A DNA stretch of 64,000 nt, from NCBI RefSeq assembly GCF_002812085.1, contig NZ_NPDM01000001.1, forward strand, positions 682,001 to 746,000. Reading direction: 5' to 3'. The notes under the pieces were generated by a model. That model did no database searches, was not told where the DNA came from, and worked only from the letters and a program-made list of their open reading frames with translations. The position numbers and the translations under genes were made by a program. The DNA is from Leptospira levettii (GTDB lineage: Bacteria > Spirochaetota > Leptospiria > Leptospirales > Leptospiraceae). How positions within the stretch are numbered: the stretch's first letter is position 1; the number at the start of each line of letters is the position of its first letter. This document shows, piece by piece, positions 45,240 to 52,859 of this stretch.

Positions 45240-45701
45240 ATGAATCGATACAAATCAAAAGAAGGATCCATTCGATTAAAAATCGGAATCACAATGGGTC
45301 TTTTATCGTTTTTAACAATTTTCGCTTGTGGAGGTGAGAAAACAGAAGAAACACCTGCATCTAACGCTGGTTCAAAGGGTATTGGGCCCGTGTCTTCAGT
45401 CACAATTGGTGCATTAGATCAATCAATGGCTGATAGAGGGAAAAAACAATTTGAAGCAAAGTGTTCAGCATGTCATAAATTTGAAGAAAAGGTAGTTGGT
45501 CCGGCTCTTCAAGATGTTACACTACGCAGAACTCCTGAATGGATCATGAATATGATTCTCAACCCAATGGAGATGACCCAAAAAGATCCAATTGGACAAG
45601 AGTTACTTGCTGAACACCTCGTACAAATGACATTCCAAAATGTGAAAGAGGAAGAAGCGAGAGAGATACTCGAATACTTCCGTAAAATGGATTTAAAATA
45701 G
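45240..45701 (+). CDS. Cytochrome c lipoprotein, likely electron donor to NosZ
   Basis: About 153 residues. The leader ends LSFLTIFACGGEK (predicted lipidated Cys). One haem c site, KCSACHKFEEKVVGPALQDVTLRRTPEWI, with a distal Met candidate in the MILNPMEM or VQM region, gives a class I cytochrome c. ATG 45240 lies eight bases after AAAGGAG. It ends eight bases before nosZ, so it should be made with it and pass electrons to its CuA site. Clade II nos clusters commonly carry such c-type cytochromes in place of NosR. Confidence 0.88.
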   Translation: MNRYKSKEGSIRLKIGITMGLLSFLTIFACGGEKTEETPASNAGSKGIGPVSSVTIGALDQSMADRGKKQFEAKCSACHKFEEKVVGPALQDVTLRRTPEWIMNMILNPMEMTQKDPIGQELLAEHLVQMTFQNVKEEEAREILEYFRKMDLK

Positions 45702-45709
45702 GTAACCAT

Positions 45710-47629
45710 ATGTTAAAAAAATCAAACATAATCGTTGTTACACTAGGAATTGCCCTTTTTATTTTTTTACCAAATTGTAAAAAGGGTGCTGCAACAGCCA
45801 CATTGGCATCTGACGCGGCATCTAGAGTGTACGTAGCTCCAGGAGAAAAGGATGAAGTATATGCCTTTTTATCTGGTGGATTTAGTGGCCAGATGTCTGT
45901 GTATGGAATTCCATCCGCTAGACTTTTCAAAATCATTCCCGTGTTCTCTGTATTTCCAGAAAATGGTTACGGTTTTGACGAAGAAACTAAAGACATGTTA
46001 AAAACAACTCATGGATATGTTCCTTGGGATGATAGCCATCACGTTGAAGCTTCGATGACAGATGGAAAACAAGATGGACGTTGGATGTTCTTAAACGCAA
46101 ACAACACTCCAAGGCTTGCAAGGATTGATCTAAAGTCTTTTGAAACAAAAGAAATTTTGGAAATTCCAAACACTGCTGGTAACCACGCGTCTCCTTTTGC
46201 GACTGAAAACACCGAATACTTGATGGCAGCAACACGGTTTTCTGTTCCAGTTCCACAAAGTAATGTTTCTATAGATAGTTTTTCCAAAGGTGGGTTCAAA
46301 GGAACTGTCACTATGGTAAAAGTTGACAAAAACTCAGGAAGACTATCTATCGAATTACAAGTATTAGTTCCTGGTTTCAACTATGATCTATCCCATTGTG
46401 GGAAAAAGAAATCTCATGACTGGTGTTTTTTCAGTAGTTATAACTCTGAACAAGCACACAAAATGTTAGAAGTTGGTGCTTCGAAAAAAGATAAAGATTT
46501 TATCTTAGCATTCAACTGGGTTCGCGCAAAAGAATGTAAAGACCAAGGTAAAGCCTATAATTTTGGTGGAGAATACGTTAACAACTTTAAAGATGAAAAC
46601 AAACCTGCCGTCTCAACAAAGTTAAGTGGCGTCAAAATGTTAAATCCAAAGGATTGTCCAGGTATGATGTACTACATGCCTACTCCAAAAAGTCCACATG
46701 GAACCGATGTTGACTCAACTGGAGAATACATTGTTGGTGGAGGTAAATTGGCTTCTGTAATCCCAGTTCACTCATTCAGTAAAATGATGGAAGTGAAGGA
46801 TAAAAAAGAACATCACTCCACTGAAATTGAAGGTATTCCAGTTCTTAAGTATGAATCAACACTTGCTGGAGAAGTACAAAAACCTTGTCTTGGACCACTT
46901 CATACAGAATTTGATGGCCAAGGTTATGCATATACTTCTTGTTTTGTGAGCTCAGAAGTTGTGAAATGGAAACTCGGAACATGGGAAGTAGTCCAACACT
47001 TACCAGCTTATTATAGCGTTGGTCACTTATCAATTGTTGGAGGAAGTTCTACTGAACCTTACGGTAAATATCTAATTGCGATGAACAAAATCACAAAAGA
47101 TCGTTATTTGCCAGTAGGTATGGAGTTACCACAGAGTGCACAACTTTATGATATCTCTTCTGGAAAAGCAGAGTTACTCTCCGATTTTCCAACTGTGGGA
47201 GAACCACATTATTCACAAATGATTCCAGCAAAACTCATCATGGATAAAACTGCGAAGTTATTTCCATTGGAAGAGAATAAACACCCTTATGCGACAAAAA
47301 GTGAAAATGATGCAAAGATTGTAAAACTAGGTAACACTACACACATTTACATGACTGCCATCAGATCTCACTTCAAACCAGATATCATTGAAGCAAGAAC
47401 TGGAGAAACATTGTATTTCCATGTTACTAACCTAGAACAAGACTATGATATCCCTCATGGTTTCGCAATTGGTGGTGCACCTAACATGACTAACTTACTA
47501 ATCATGCCAGGTGAAACAAGAACCTTCAAATGGGTAGCTCCTAAACCAGGAATTTATCCTTTCTATTGCACTGATTTTTGTTCTGCTCTACACCAAGAGA
47601 TGCAACAATACATCCGTGTAAGTCCGTGA
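45710..47629 (+). CDS. nosZ: Nitrous oxide reductase, atypical (clade II) type
   Basis: 639 residues. Reduces N2O to N2 in the periplasm with two copper centres. The CuA cupredoxin end is complete: His583 (DIPHGF) then Cys620, Cys624, His628 and Met631 in YCTDFCSALHQEM. CuZ histidines lie in the propeller (WDDSHHVEA, KSPHGTDVD, GPLHTEFDGQGYAYTS, YYSVGHLSI, GEPHYSQ). The leader has no twin-arginine motif, so export is Sec-type, a mark of clade II. The leader ends IFLPNCKKG and could be a lipobox (Cys23), unusual for NosZ. Fifth downstream step of the FNR-preceded run; stop is five bases before the next start. Confidence 0.96.
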   Translation: MLKKSNIIVVTLGIALFIFLPNCKKGAATATLASDAASRVYVAPGEKDEVYAFLSGGFSGQMSVYGIPSARLFKIIPVFSVFPENGYGFDEETKDMLKTTHGYVPWDDSHHVEASMTDGKQDGRWMFLNANNTPRLARIDLKSFETKEILEIPNTAGNHASPFATENTEYLMAATRFSVPVPQSNVSIDSFSKGGFKGTVTMVKVDKNSGRLSIELQVLVPGFNYDLSHCGKKKSHDWCFFSSYNSEQAHKMLEVGASKKDKDFILAFNWVRAKECKDQGKAYNFGGEYVNNFKDENKPAVSTKLSGVKMLNPKDCPGMMYYMPTPKSPHGTDVDSTGEYIVGGGKLASVIPVHSFSKMMEVKDKKEHHSTEIEGIPVLKYESTLAGEVQKPCLGPLHTEFDGQGYAYTSCFVSSEVVKWKLGTWEVVQHLPAYYSVGHLSIVGGSSTEPYGKYLIAMNKITKDRYLPVGMELPQSAQLYDISSGKAELLSDFPTVGEPHYSQMIPAKLIMDKTAKLFPLEENKHPYATKSENDAKIVKLGNTTHIYMTAIRSHFKPDIIEARTGETLYFHVTNLEQDYDIPHGFAIGGAPNMTNLLIMPGETRTFKWVAPKPGIYPFYCTDFCSALHQEMQQYIRVSP

Positions 47630-47634
47630 TCAAT

Positions 47635-48246
47635 ATGAAAGCTTTACTTTTCCAAACGTTAAGTAAAAAAAACCGACTCCTAATCTTAGGGGTCGGTTTA
47701 TTCCTCGTATTGGTCTATTTTATTCCAATTTGGGCTATCTCTATTTCTGCACCTCAATACCCTGAGGGACTTGGAATGCAAATATGGATCAATCAAATCA
47801 CTGGCGCAACTCCGTATGATTTAAAAAATATCAATTTGTTAAATCACTACATCGGTATGAAAGAAATCATTTCAGAATCAATCCCTGAACTCCTTTTTAT
47901 GCCTTATGTATTAGCATATTTGATTATTGGTGCTTTTATCACAGAATTAATTCCAAAAGTGGGAATGGCAATTCTTGGTATCATCAATCTAATCATCGTT
48001 GGGCTCGTTGGTTTGTTTGATTTTTGGAGATGGGAGTACAATTATGGACACAACTTAAATCCAGATGCTCCTATCATCATTGAAGGAATGGCTTACCAAC
48101 CTCCACTTCTAGGTTGTAAAGTGATGTTAAATATCACTGCTTGTAGTTATCCTTCTTATGGTGGTATGATTTTAGCTTTAAGTCTCGTCTTACTTGTCTA
48201 TATCGTATGGGATGAAAAAAGAAGGAAAAAGTCAAATGTGGTTTAA
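47635..48246 (+). CDS. NosB-like membrane protein of the nos run
   Basis: About 203 residues with four or five helices. Recognisable blocks are SAPQYPEGLGMQIWINQITGATPYDLKNINLLNHYIGMK and the helix-rich C-terminus. Proteins of this kind sit directly after nosZ in clade II clusters of other phyla; the name NosB is used for a transmembrane protein in this position, and I assign it by context and recalled similarity. His/Met residues in NHYIGMK could bind copper or haem. ATG 47635 is five bases after the nosZ stop. Confidence 0.75.
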   Translation: MKALLFQTLSKKNRLLILGVGLFLVLVYFIPIWAISISAPQYPEGLGMQIWINQITGATPYDLKNINLLNHYIGMKEIISESIPELLFMPYVLAYLIIGAFITELIPKVGMAILGIINLIIVGLVGLFDFWRWEYNYGHNLNPDAPIIIEGMAYQPPLLGCKVMLNITACSYPSYGGMILALSLVLLVYIVWDEKRRKKSNVV

Positions 48247-48622
48247 ACTACAGAAACTTGTTTTTTTCACACTCACAGTTGTTCTCTGCAATTGTGGGGA
48301 AGTGAAACCAGAGGCTCTCACAGTAGGAGAAAAAAAATGTGACCATTGTTCCATGTCAATCGTTGATATGAGATTTCATACACAAATCATTACATATAAA
48401 GGCAAACGTTTTCATTTTGATGCAATAGAATGTGCAAATAAGTTTATAAACCAAAAACAAATTAAACCAAAACAAATCTGGGTTTCAAATTATTTACAAT
48501 CAAACGAATCGATACCGAAAGAAAACGCAATCATCATCCAAACCAATAAAATTCGATCACCTATGGGCGGAGGATTAGCCGCTTTCAAATCTCATGAAGA
48601 TGCAATACCCTTTCAAAATTGA
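48236..48622 (+). CDS. nosL: NosL copper-chaperone lipoprotein
   Basis: About 128 residues. The leader ends TVVLCNCGEVK (lipidated Cys). The NosL signature follows: KKCDHCSMSIVDMRFHTQI with CxxCxM as Cu(I) ligands, then FDAIECANKF and SPMGGGLAAFKSHEDA. Delivers Cu(I) to NosZ with help of NosDFY. ATG 48236 (GAAGGA nine bases before) overlaps the upstream gene by 11 bases; its own 3' end overlaps nosD by 29. Confidence 0.93.
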   Translation: MWFKLQKLVFFTLTVVLCNCGEVKPEALTVGEKKCDHCSMSIVDMRFHTQIITYKGKRFHFDAIECANKFINQKQIKPKQIWVSNYLQSNESIPKENAIIIQTNKIRSPMGGGLAAFKSHEDAIPFQN

Positions 48623-49901
48623 TGGAGATGGCTTATTCTCAAGTGAGATACGAGACCAATTGAATTACATTTTTTTTATATTAATACTCTTCTCCATTCA
48701 TGTATTTCCATCATCAATCATTGGTAAAAATATCACAGTTTGCAAAACATGCCAAATATCCTCTCTCAAACAAGCGATACAAGTTGCGAGTGAAAGAGAT
48801 ACCATCCAAATCAAAAAAGGACTTTACCAGGAAGGATTCATTCCCATCACAAAATCAATTACCATAAGTGGAGAACCAGGAGTCACCATTGATGGATTAA
48901 AAGAAAAACATGTGTTTGGAATCTACCATGATTTTGTGAAAATTCAAAACTTAAAAATCATTGGAAGTGGGATCTCTGATTTGGCTGAATATGCAGGAGT
49001 GTATGCAGAAAAAGTGAACCATTGTTATTTCGAAAATTTGGAATTGGAAGACAATGTGTATGGTTTTTATCTTTCTGAATCATCGGAATGTATGATCAAA
49101 AATAGTTCTTCCATTGGAAATGCGGAAAACGAAGTTTTGGGAGGAAATGGAATTCATTTGTGGTCATCCCATAACAATCAAATTATCGGAAATCACTTAA
49201 CAAAACATCGCGATGGAATTTACCTAGAATTTTCCGAACATTTAAAAATTGAGAACAATGAATCAAAAGAAAATATCAGATATGGAATGCATTTTATGTT
49301 CTCCAGTGAAAATCAATTTACAAAAAATATTTTCAAAAATAATTCCGCTGGTGTTGCGGTGATGTATAGCAAAAGAATTCTTATGGAAAAAAACCAATTT
49401 ATCGAAAATTGGGGTGAAAGTTCGAATGGAATCTTGTTAAAAGATATAACAGAAAGTGTATTATCTGAAAATTTATTCCAAGGTAATACAATTGCAGTAT
49501 TTGCAGATGGTATTACAAAAATAGAATTCCTAAAAAACAATTTCATAGATAACGGATGGGGAATCAAAATTTTAGGCAATACTGATCATAACAATATTCA
49601 AGATAATAATTTCATTCAAAACGTTTTTGATATTAGTACGAATACAAAATCAACAACCAATCTATTTCTAAATAACTATTGGGATCATTATGAAGGTTAT
49701 GATTTAAATTTAGACCAATTTGGAGATGTTCCTCACAAAACAATTCACTTCTTTGGTTATTGGATTGCTGTTTATCCTTTTCTCATGATTTTGTATGAAT
49801 CTCCTGTTGTATTATTCCTACAAGGTATCGAAAAGGCATTTCCCATCGTCACACCAATTGAGTTTGAAGACAAACAACCTAGAATGAAGGTTAGAATATG
49901 A
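48594..49901 (+). CDS. nosD: NosD periplasmic copper-assembly protein
   Basis: 435 residues. After a signal segment (YIFFILILFSIHVFPSSIIG) comes a right-handed parallel beta-helix of the CASH/PbH1 type with about ten turns (GNGIHLWSSHNNQIIGNHLTKHRDGIYLEFSEHLKIENNESKENIRYGMHFMFSSENQ). The C-terminus (NNYWDHYEGYDLNLDQFGDVPH) is the NosD signature and docks on the ABC transporter. It works with NosF and NosY in building the CuZ site. The start lies within nosL; the stop overlaps nosF by four bases. Confidence 0.93.
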   Translation: MKMQYPFKIDGDGLFSSEIRDQLNYIFFILILFSIHVFPSSIIGKNITVCKTCQISSLKQAIQVASERDTIQIKKGLYQEGFIPITKSITISGEPGVTIDGLKEKHVFGIYHDFVKIQNLKIIGSGISDLAEYAGVYAEKVNHCYFENLELEDNVYGFYLSESSECMIKNSSSIGNAENEVLGGNGIHLWSSHNNQIIGNHLTKHRDGIYLEFSEHLKIENNESKENIRYGMHFMFSSENQFTKNIFKNNSAGVAVMYSKRILMEKNQFIENWGESSNGILLKDITESVLSENLFQGNTIAVFADGITKIEFLKNNFIDNGWGIKILGNTDHNNIQDNNFIQNVFDISTNTKSTTNLFLNNYWDHYEGYDLNLDQFGDVPHKTIHFFGYWIAVYPFLMILYESPVVLFLQGIEKAFPIVTPIEFEDKQPRMKVRI

Positions 49902-50605
49902 TAACAGTGAATGATTTATCTATCAGTTACGGATCCAATACATATGCAGTGAAAAATGTAAACTTTACCGTAACATCTGGAAACATTGTATCCATCATTG
50001 GTCCAAATGGTTCTGGGAAAAGTTCTCTGATCAAAGGTATCCTTGGCCTCGTCCGACCAAATAAAGGTTCCATACAATTTAATGGGAAAGAAGAAAATTC
50101 GTATACAATCGGTTATATGCCACAAACTCCTCGATTCCCTACCAATATCAAAGTGAAGGAACTCATTTCATTTTTTAAAAAATTAGAAACCGTTGATGAA
50201 TCGAGATTTGAAAAATTATTCAATTTACTTGATTTAAAACACCATGAAGAGAAAAAAATTGGCAACCTCTCCGGTGGGACAAAACAAAAAATCAGTATCT
50301 TACAATGTTTTTCAAAGCAAAAAGACTTATATGTGATAGATGAACCAACTGCAAGTTTGGATCCTTATATTTCACATTTATTAAAAAATCTACTGGTCGA
50401 ACAAAAAAACCAAGGATCACTTGTATTATTTTCCACCCATATTCTATCCGAATTACAAGAATTAGCAGATCGATTTCTATTATTATCTGAGGGATCGATA
50501 TTGATAGATGATACACCTAAAAATTTCCTAGAAAAAAACAACAAAGTGACAATGGACGAAGCTTTGATGCATTTCTGGAATGAGGAATACAAAACAAAAG
50601 TATGA
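49898..50605 (+). CDS. nosF: NosF ABC transporter ATPase
   Basis: 235 residues: Walker A GPNGSGKSS, Q-loop YMPQTPRFP, signature LSGGTKQKI, Walker B LYVIDEPTASLDP and a switch His in FSTHIL. Cytoplasmic ATPase partner of NosY that drives copper or sulphur-species handling for CuZ maturation. Overlaps both neighbours by four bases. Confidence 0.93.
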   Translation: MITVNDLSISYGSNTYAVKNVNFTVTSGNIVSIIGPNGSGKSSLIKGILGLVRPNKGSIQFNGKEENSYTIGYMPQTPRFPTNIKVKELISFFKKLETVDESRFEKLFNLLDLKHHEEKKIGNLSGGTKQKISILQCFSKQKDLYVIDEPTASLDPYISHLLKNLLVEQKNQGSLVLFSTHILSELQELADRFLLLSEGSILIDDTPKNFLEKNNKVTMDEALMHFWNEEYKTKV

Positions 50606-51387
50606 AAGAAATATTACTTTTCGAAATCAAAGAGAACATCCGAAGCAGATGGATCTTTATTTATTCAGGACTCTTAGCCTTTGTAATGTTAGTATTGAGT
50701 TTTTTTGGAGACCAAAATGGCATCAGATTACTTGTGAGCACAATGAACTTAACTCTAATTGTGATTCCACTGTATTCCATTACCTTCTCTGGAATGACAT
50801 TCTTAGAATCAATGCCTTTTTCCGAAGTGTTATTGTCAAAATCTGTTACACGTAAGTCATTATTCTTTGGAAAATTTTTTGGAATTACAACTTCTTTATC
50901 CATCGGACTTTTACTTGGACTCGGAATCCCTGGTTTCTTTTTATTTATGAGTGATGCTAAATTTCTTTTTTTATTTTTGGAACTATTGATTTTTGGAATC
51001 TTTTTAACTAATATTTTTGTAGCATTAGCTTTTTTAACCTCGTCTTTTATCAGAAGAGGTGAAATCGTACTCACCATTTCTTTGTTAGTATGGTTGTATT
51101 TCTTTATCTTCTTTGATGCAATCGTGTTTATGTTCAGTTTGTATCTTGGTGACTATCCAATTGAAATTCCATCACTCATCATCATCTTGCTAAACCCAAT
51201 TGATTTGGTAAGAATTTTCATTTTATTACAAACCAGTGCAGCAGCTCTACTTGGTTTTTCTGGGGCTATTTTGCTCAAAACTTTAGGGATGACAGGTGTA
51301 TTTCTAATCACCATTTTGTTCCTTTCCTTATGGGTGAGTATCCCTCTATTGATCTCTTATTTACGGTTTCAGAAGCGAAATTTTTAA
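50602..51387 (+). CDS. nosY: NosY ABC transporter permease
   Basis: 261 residues, six predicted helices. The opening MKEILLFEIKENIRSRWIFIYSGLLA, the periplasmic FGDQNGIRLLVSTMNLTLIVIPLYSITFSGMTFLES and SKSVTRKSLFFGKF are typical of the NosY branch of ABC-2 permeases. Forms the membrane part of NosDFY. Last gene of the overlapping nos run. Confidence 0.92.
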   Translation: MKEILLFEIKENIRSRWIFIYSGLLAFVMLVLSFFGDQNGIRLLVSTMNLTLIVIPLYSITFSGMTFLESMPFSEVLLSKSVTRKSLFFGKFFGITTSLSIGLLLGLGIPGFFLFMSDAKFLFLFLELLIFGIFLTNIFVALAFLTSSFIRRGEIVLTISLLVWLYFFIFFDAIVFMFSLYLGDYPIEIPSLIIILLNPIDLVRIFILLQTSAAALLGFSGAILLKTLGMTGVFLITILFLSLWVSIPLLISYLRFQKRNF

Positions 51388-51425
51388 AAAGGATCTAATA
51401 CTAACTTCTTCAATTTTTTAGAATC

Positions 51426-51439
51426 TTGATTTAGATCAT
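51426..51439. promoter_or_regulatory. Near-exact FNR-type box 3
   Basis: TTGATTTAGATCAT matches TTGAT-N4-ATCAA at nine of ten fixed positions. It lies between nosY and the next gene, with its centre about 45 bases before that ATG, suggesting a second FNR-controlled promoter inside the locus. Confidence 0.62.
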
Positions 51440-51477
51440 GGAAGGATTTCCTTTTTTAATGCAAACTAAGTCCAACC

Positions 51478-51891
51478 ATGAGGAAATGTTGGAACACAAT
51501 CATCACGATATTAGTCTTGGTTCCATTTTTAGGAAAAATCCTTTTTTTGGAATCAGGGCTCTTCGCACAATCATTGTACCAATTATCTATTGTTTGCCAT
51601 TGTAACCATAACTCAGAATCCGAAGTTCATCATGATTCAGAATCCACACCTAAAAAAAGAATGACCTGTCATTTGAAAAAATCATCAGGAACACATACTT
51701 GTACCTGCTCCAAGAAAAAAATGGCTACAAAAATCATTCAATCCCAATCAATGAATCCGAGTTATGTGAATTCTATTAAAATCCAAAATAGAATTCTCTT
51801 CGATTTATTTTCCATAACATCTTCAATCTCTCTAATTTTGACTCTTGGTTATGACCATCTTCCTGATAAACCACCAAGACTTTTGACTTAA
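51478..51891 (+). CDS. Small Cys/His-rich membrane-associated protein
   Basis: 137 residues. A hydrophobic N-terminus (TIITILVLVPFLGKILFLESGLF), a middle rich in Cys and His (SIVCHCNHNSESEVHHDSES, MTCHLKKSSGTHTCTCSKKK) and a second hydrophobic stretch. The CxC/HxC clusters look suited to binding copper, in keeping with the nos neighbourhood, but no family is recognised. A near-exact FNR box precedes it. Confidence 0.66.
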   Translation: MRKCWNTIITILVLVPFLGKILFLESGLFAQSLYQLSIVCHCNHNSESEVHHDSESTPKKRMTCHLKKSSGTHTCTCSKKKMATKIIQSQSMNPSYVNSIKIQNRILFDLFSITSSISLILTLGYDHLPDKPPRLLT

Positions 51892-51995
51892 TTCAACCTA
51901 AGTCATTCATTCACTCTATTGATAGCTGAATGTAAAACAAGTCACTTGGAATCTATTTACAATGGAACCTTGGATCAATCTAGTAAGGTATTTTT

Positions 51996-52781
51996 ATGTT
52001 CTCAAAAACAATTCGAATTTGTATCATCAGTTTATTTTTCACACAATGTAGTTTAACATCAGACAAATCTGGCATTGAAACAACGAACCTATTGTCTCTT
52101 CTTGCTGCATCAAACTTAAATCCCAATTGTGGAATCACACAATCACAAGCAATTCCTAGTAACCTAACCCAAGTTGAAAGTAAATCAAGGGTTAAGTACA
52201 ATGTTTCCGATTGTAATGAAGTTGGTTTTGCAAATTTGGGCCTAACCCAATCAGGAATCACAAAAGGAGCAACTGGTTCTTCTTCAAGCTCTGTTCTATC
52301 TACAACTACAGATGTGATGTTGGCGACTAACAAAGGAGGAACCAATATTGAAGTAACATTCACTTTAAATTCGGCATCAAGTTCAATTGATGTCATAGCC
52401 TATGGAAGTGGAACACCAACATCAGGCCCCACATATCGTTTGCTTGCTGGTGCACAAACACAATATAAAAATGCTTCAGGTGTTTATGGGAATACAGGGA
52501 AAGGAGGTTCTGTTTCTGCTCCTATTCCAAGTGTTGGAACAACCTACACATATTGTTTAGATTTCCAATACACTTCTGGTGGTTCCCGATTTCTCAATGG
52601 ATTTAATAAACCATGTGCTGAATTGACATCCACAGAAAGAGGATCCATGTCTTATTACCCCATCATGCAAATGATGAATGTTCCTGCCTACACTGGCGGA
52701 AACTCATTGGGATTTGTTTTAAATGGAGCAACTATCACTTCATTTACAATTGGATCCATCGTTTCTAATACAGAAATGTAA
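51996..52781 (+). CDS. Lipoprotein of unknown function
   Basis: 261 residues. The leader ends ISLFFTQCSLTSDK (lipobox Cys). The mature part is Ser/Thr/Gly/Asn-rich and beta-prone (SDCNEVGFANLGLTQSGITKG, TTYTYCLDFQYTSGG), with paired Cys. I recognise no domain. It is about 100 bases after the Cys/His-rich gene and ends before a strong hairpin. Confidence 0.62.
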   Translation: MFSKTIRICIISLFFTQCSLTSDKSGIETTNLLSLLAASNLNPNCGITQSQAIPSNLTQVESKSRVKYNVSDCNEVGFANLGLTQSGITKGATGSSSSSVLSTTTDVMLATNKGGTNIEVTFTLNSASSSIDVIAYGSGTPTSGPTYRLLAGAQTQYKNASGVYGNTGKGGSVSAPIPSVGTTYTYCLDFQYTSGGSRFLNGFNKPCAELTSTERGSMSYYPIMQMMNVPAYTGGNSLGFVLNGATITSFTIGSIVSNTEM

Positions 52782-52799
52782 ACCGCTCTACAAACACTC

Positions 52800-52838
52800 G
52801 TCATACTAACGGATGATGTTCGTTAGTATGACTTTTTT
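52800..52838 (+). terminator. Strong intrinsic terminator-like hairpin before the copper gene
   Basis: GTCATACTAACG and CGTTAGTATGAC form a perfect 12-bp stem around a nine-base loop, directly followed by TTTTTT (52833-52838). It ends 21 bases before the PCuAC-barrel ATG, so either that gene has a promoter overlapping this site or the hairpin is a conditional attenuator. Confidence 0.82.
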
Positions 52839-52859
52839 GGAAAAGGAAAACTTAATTTT

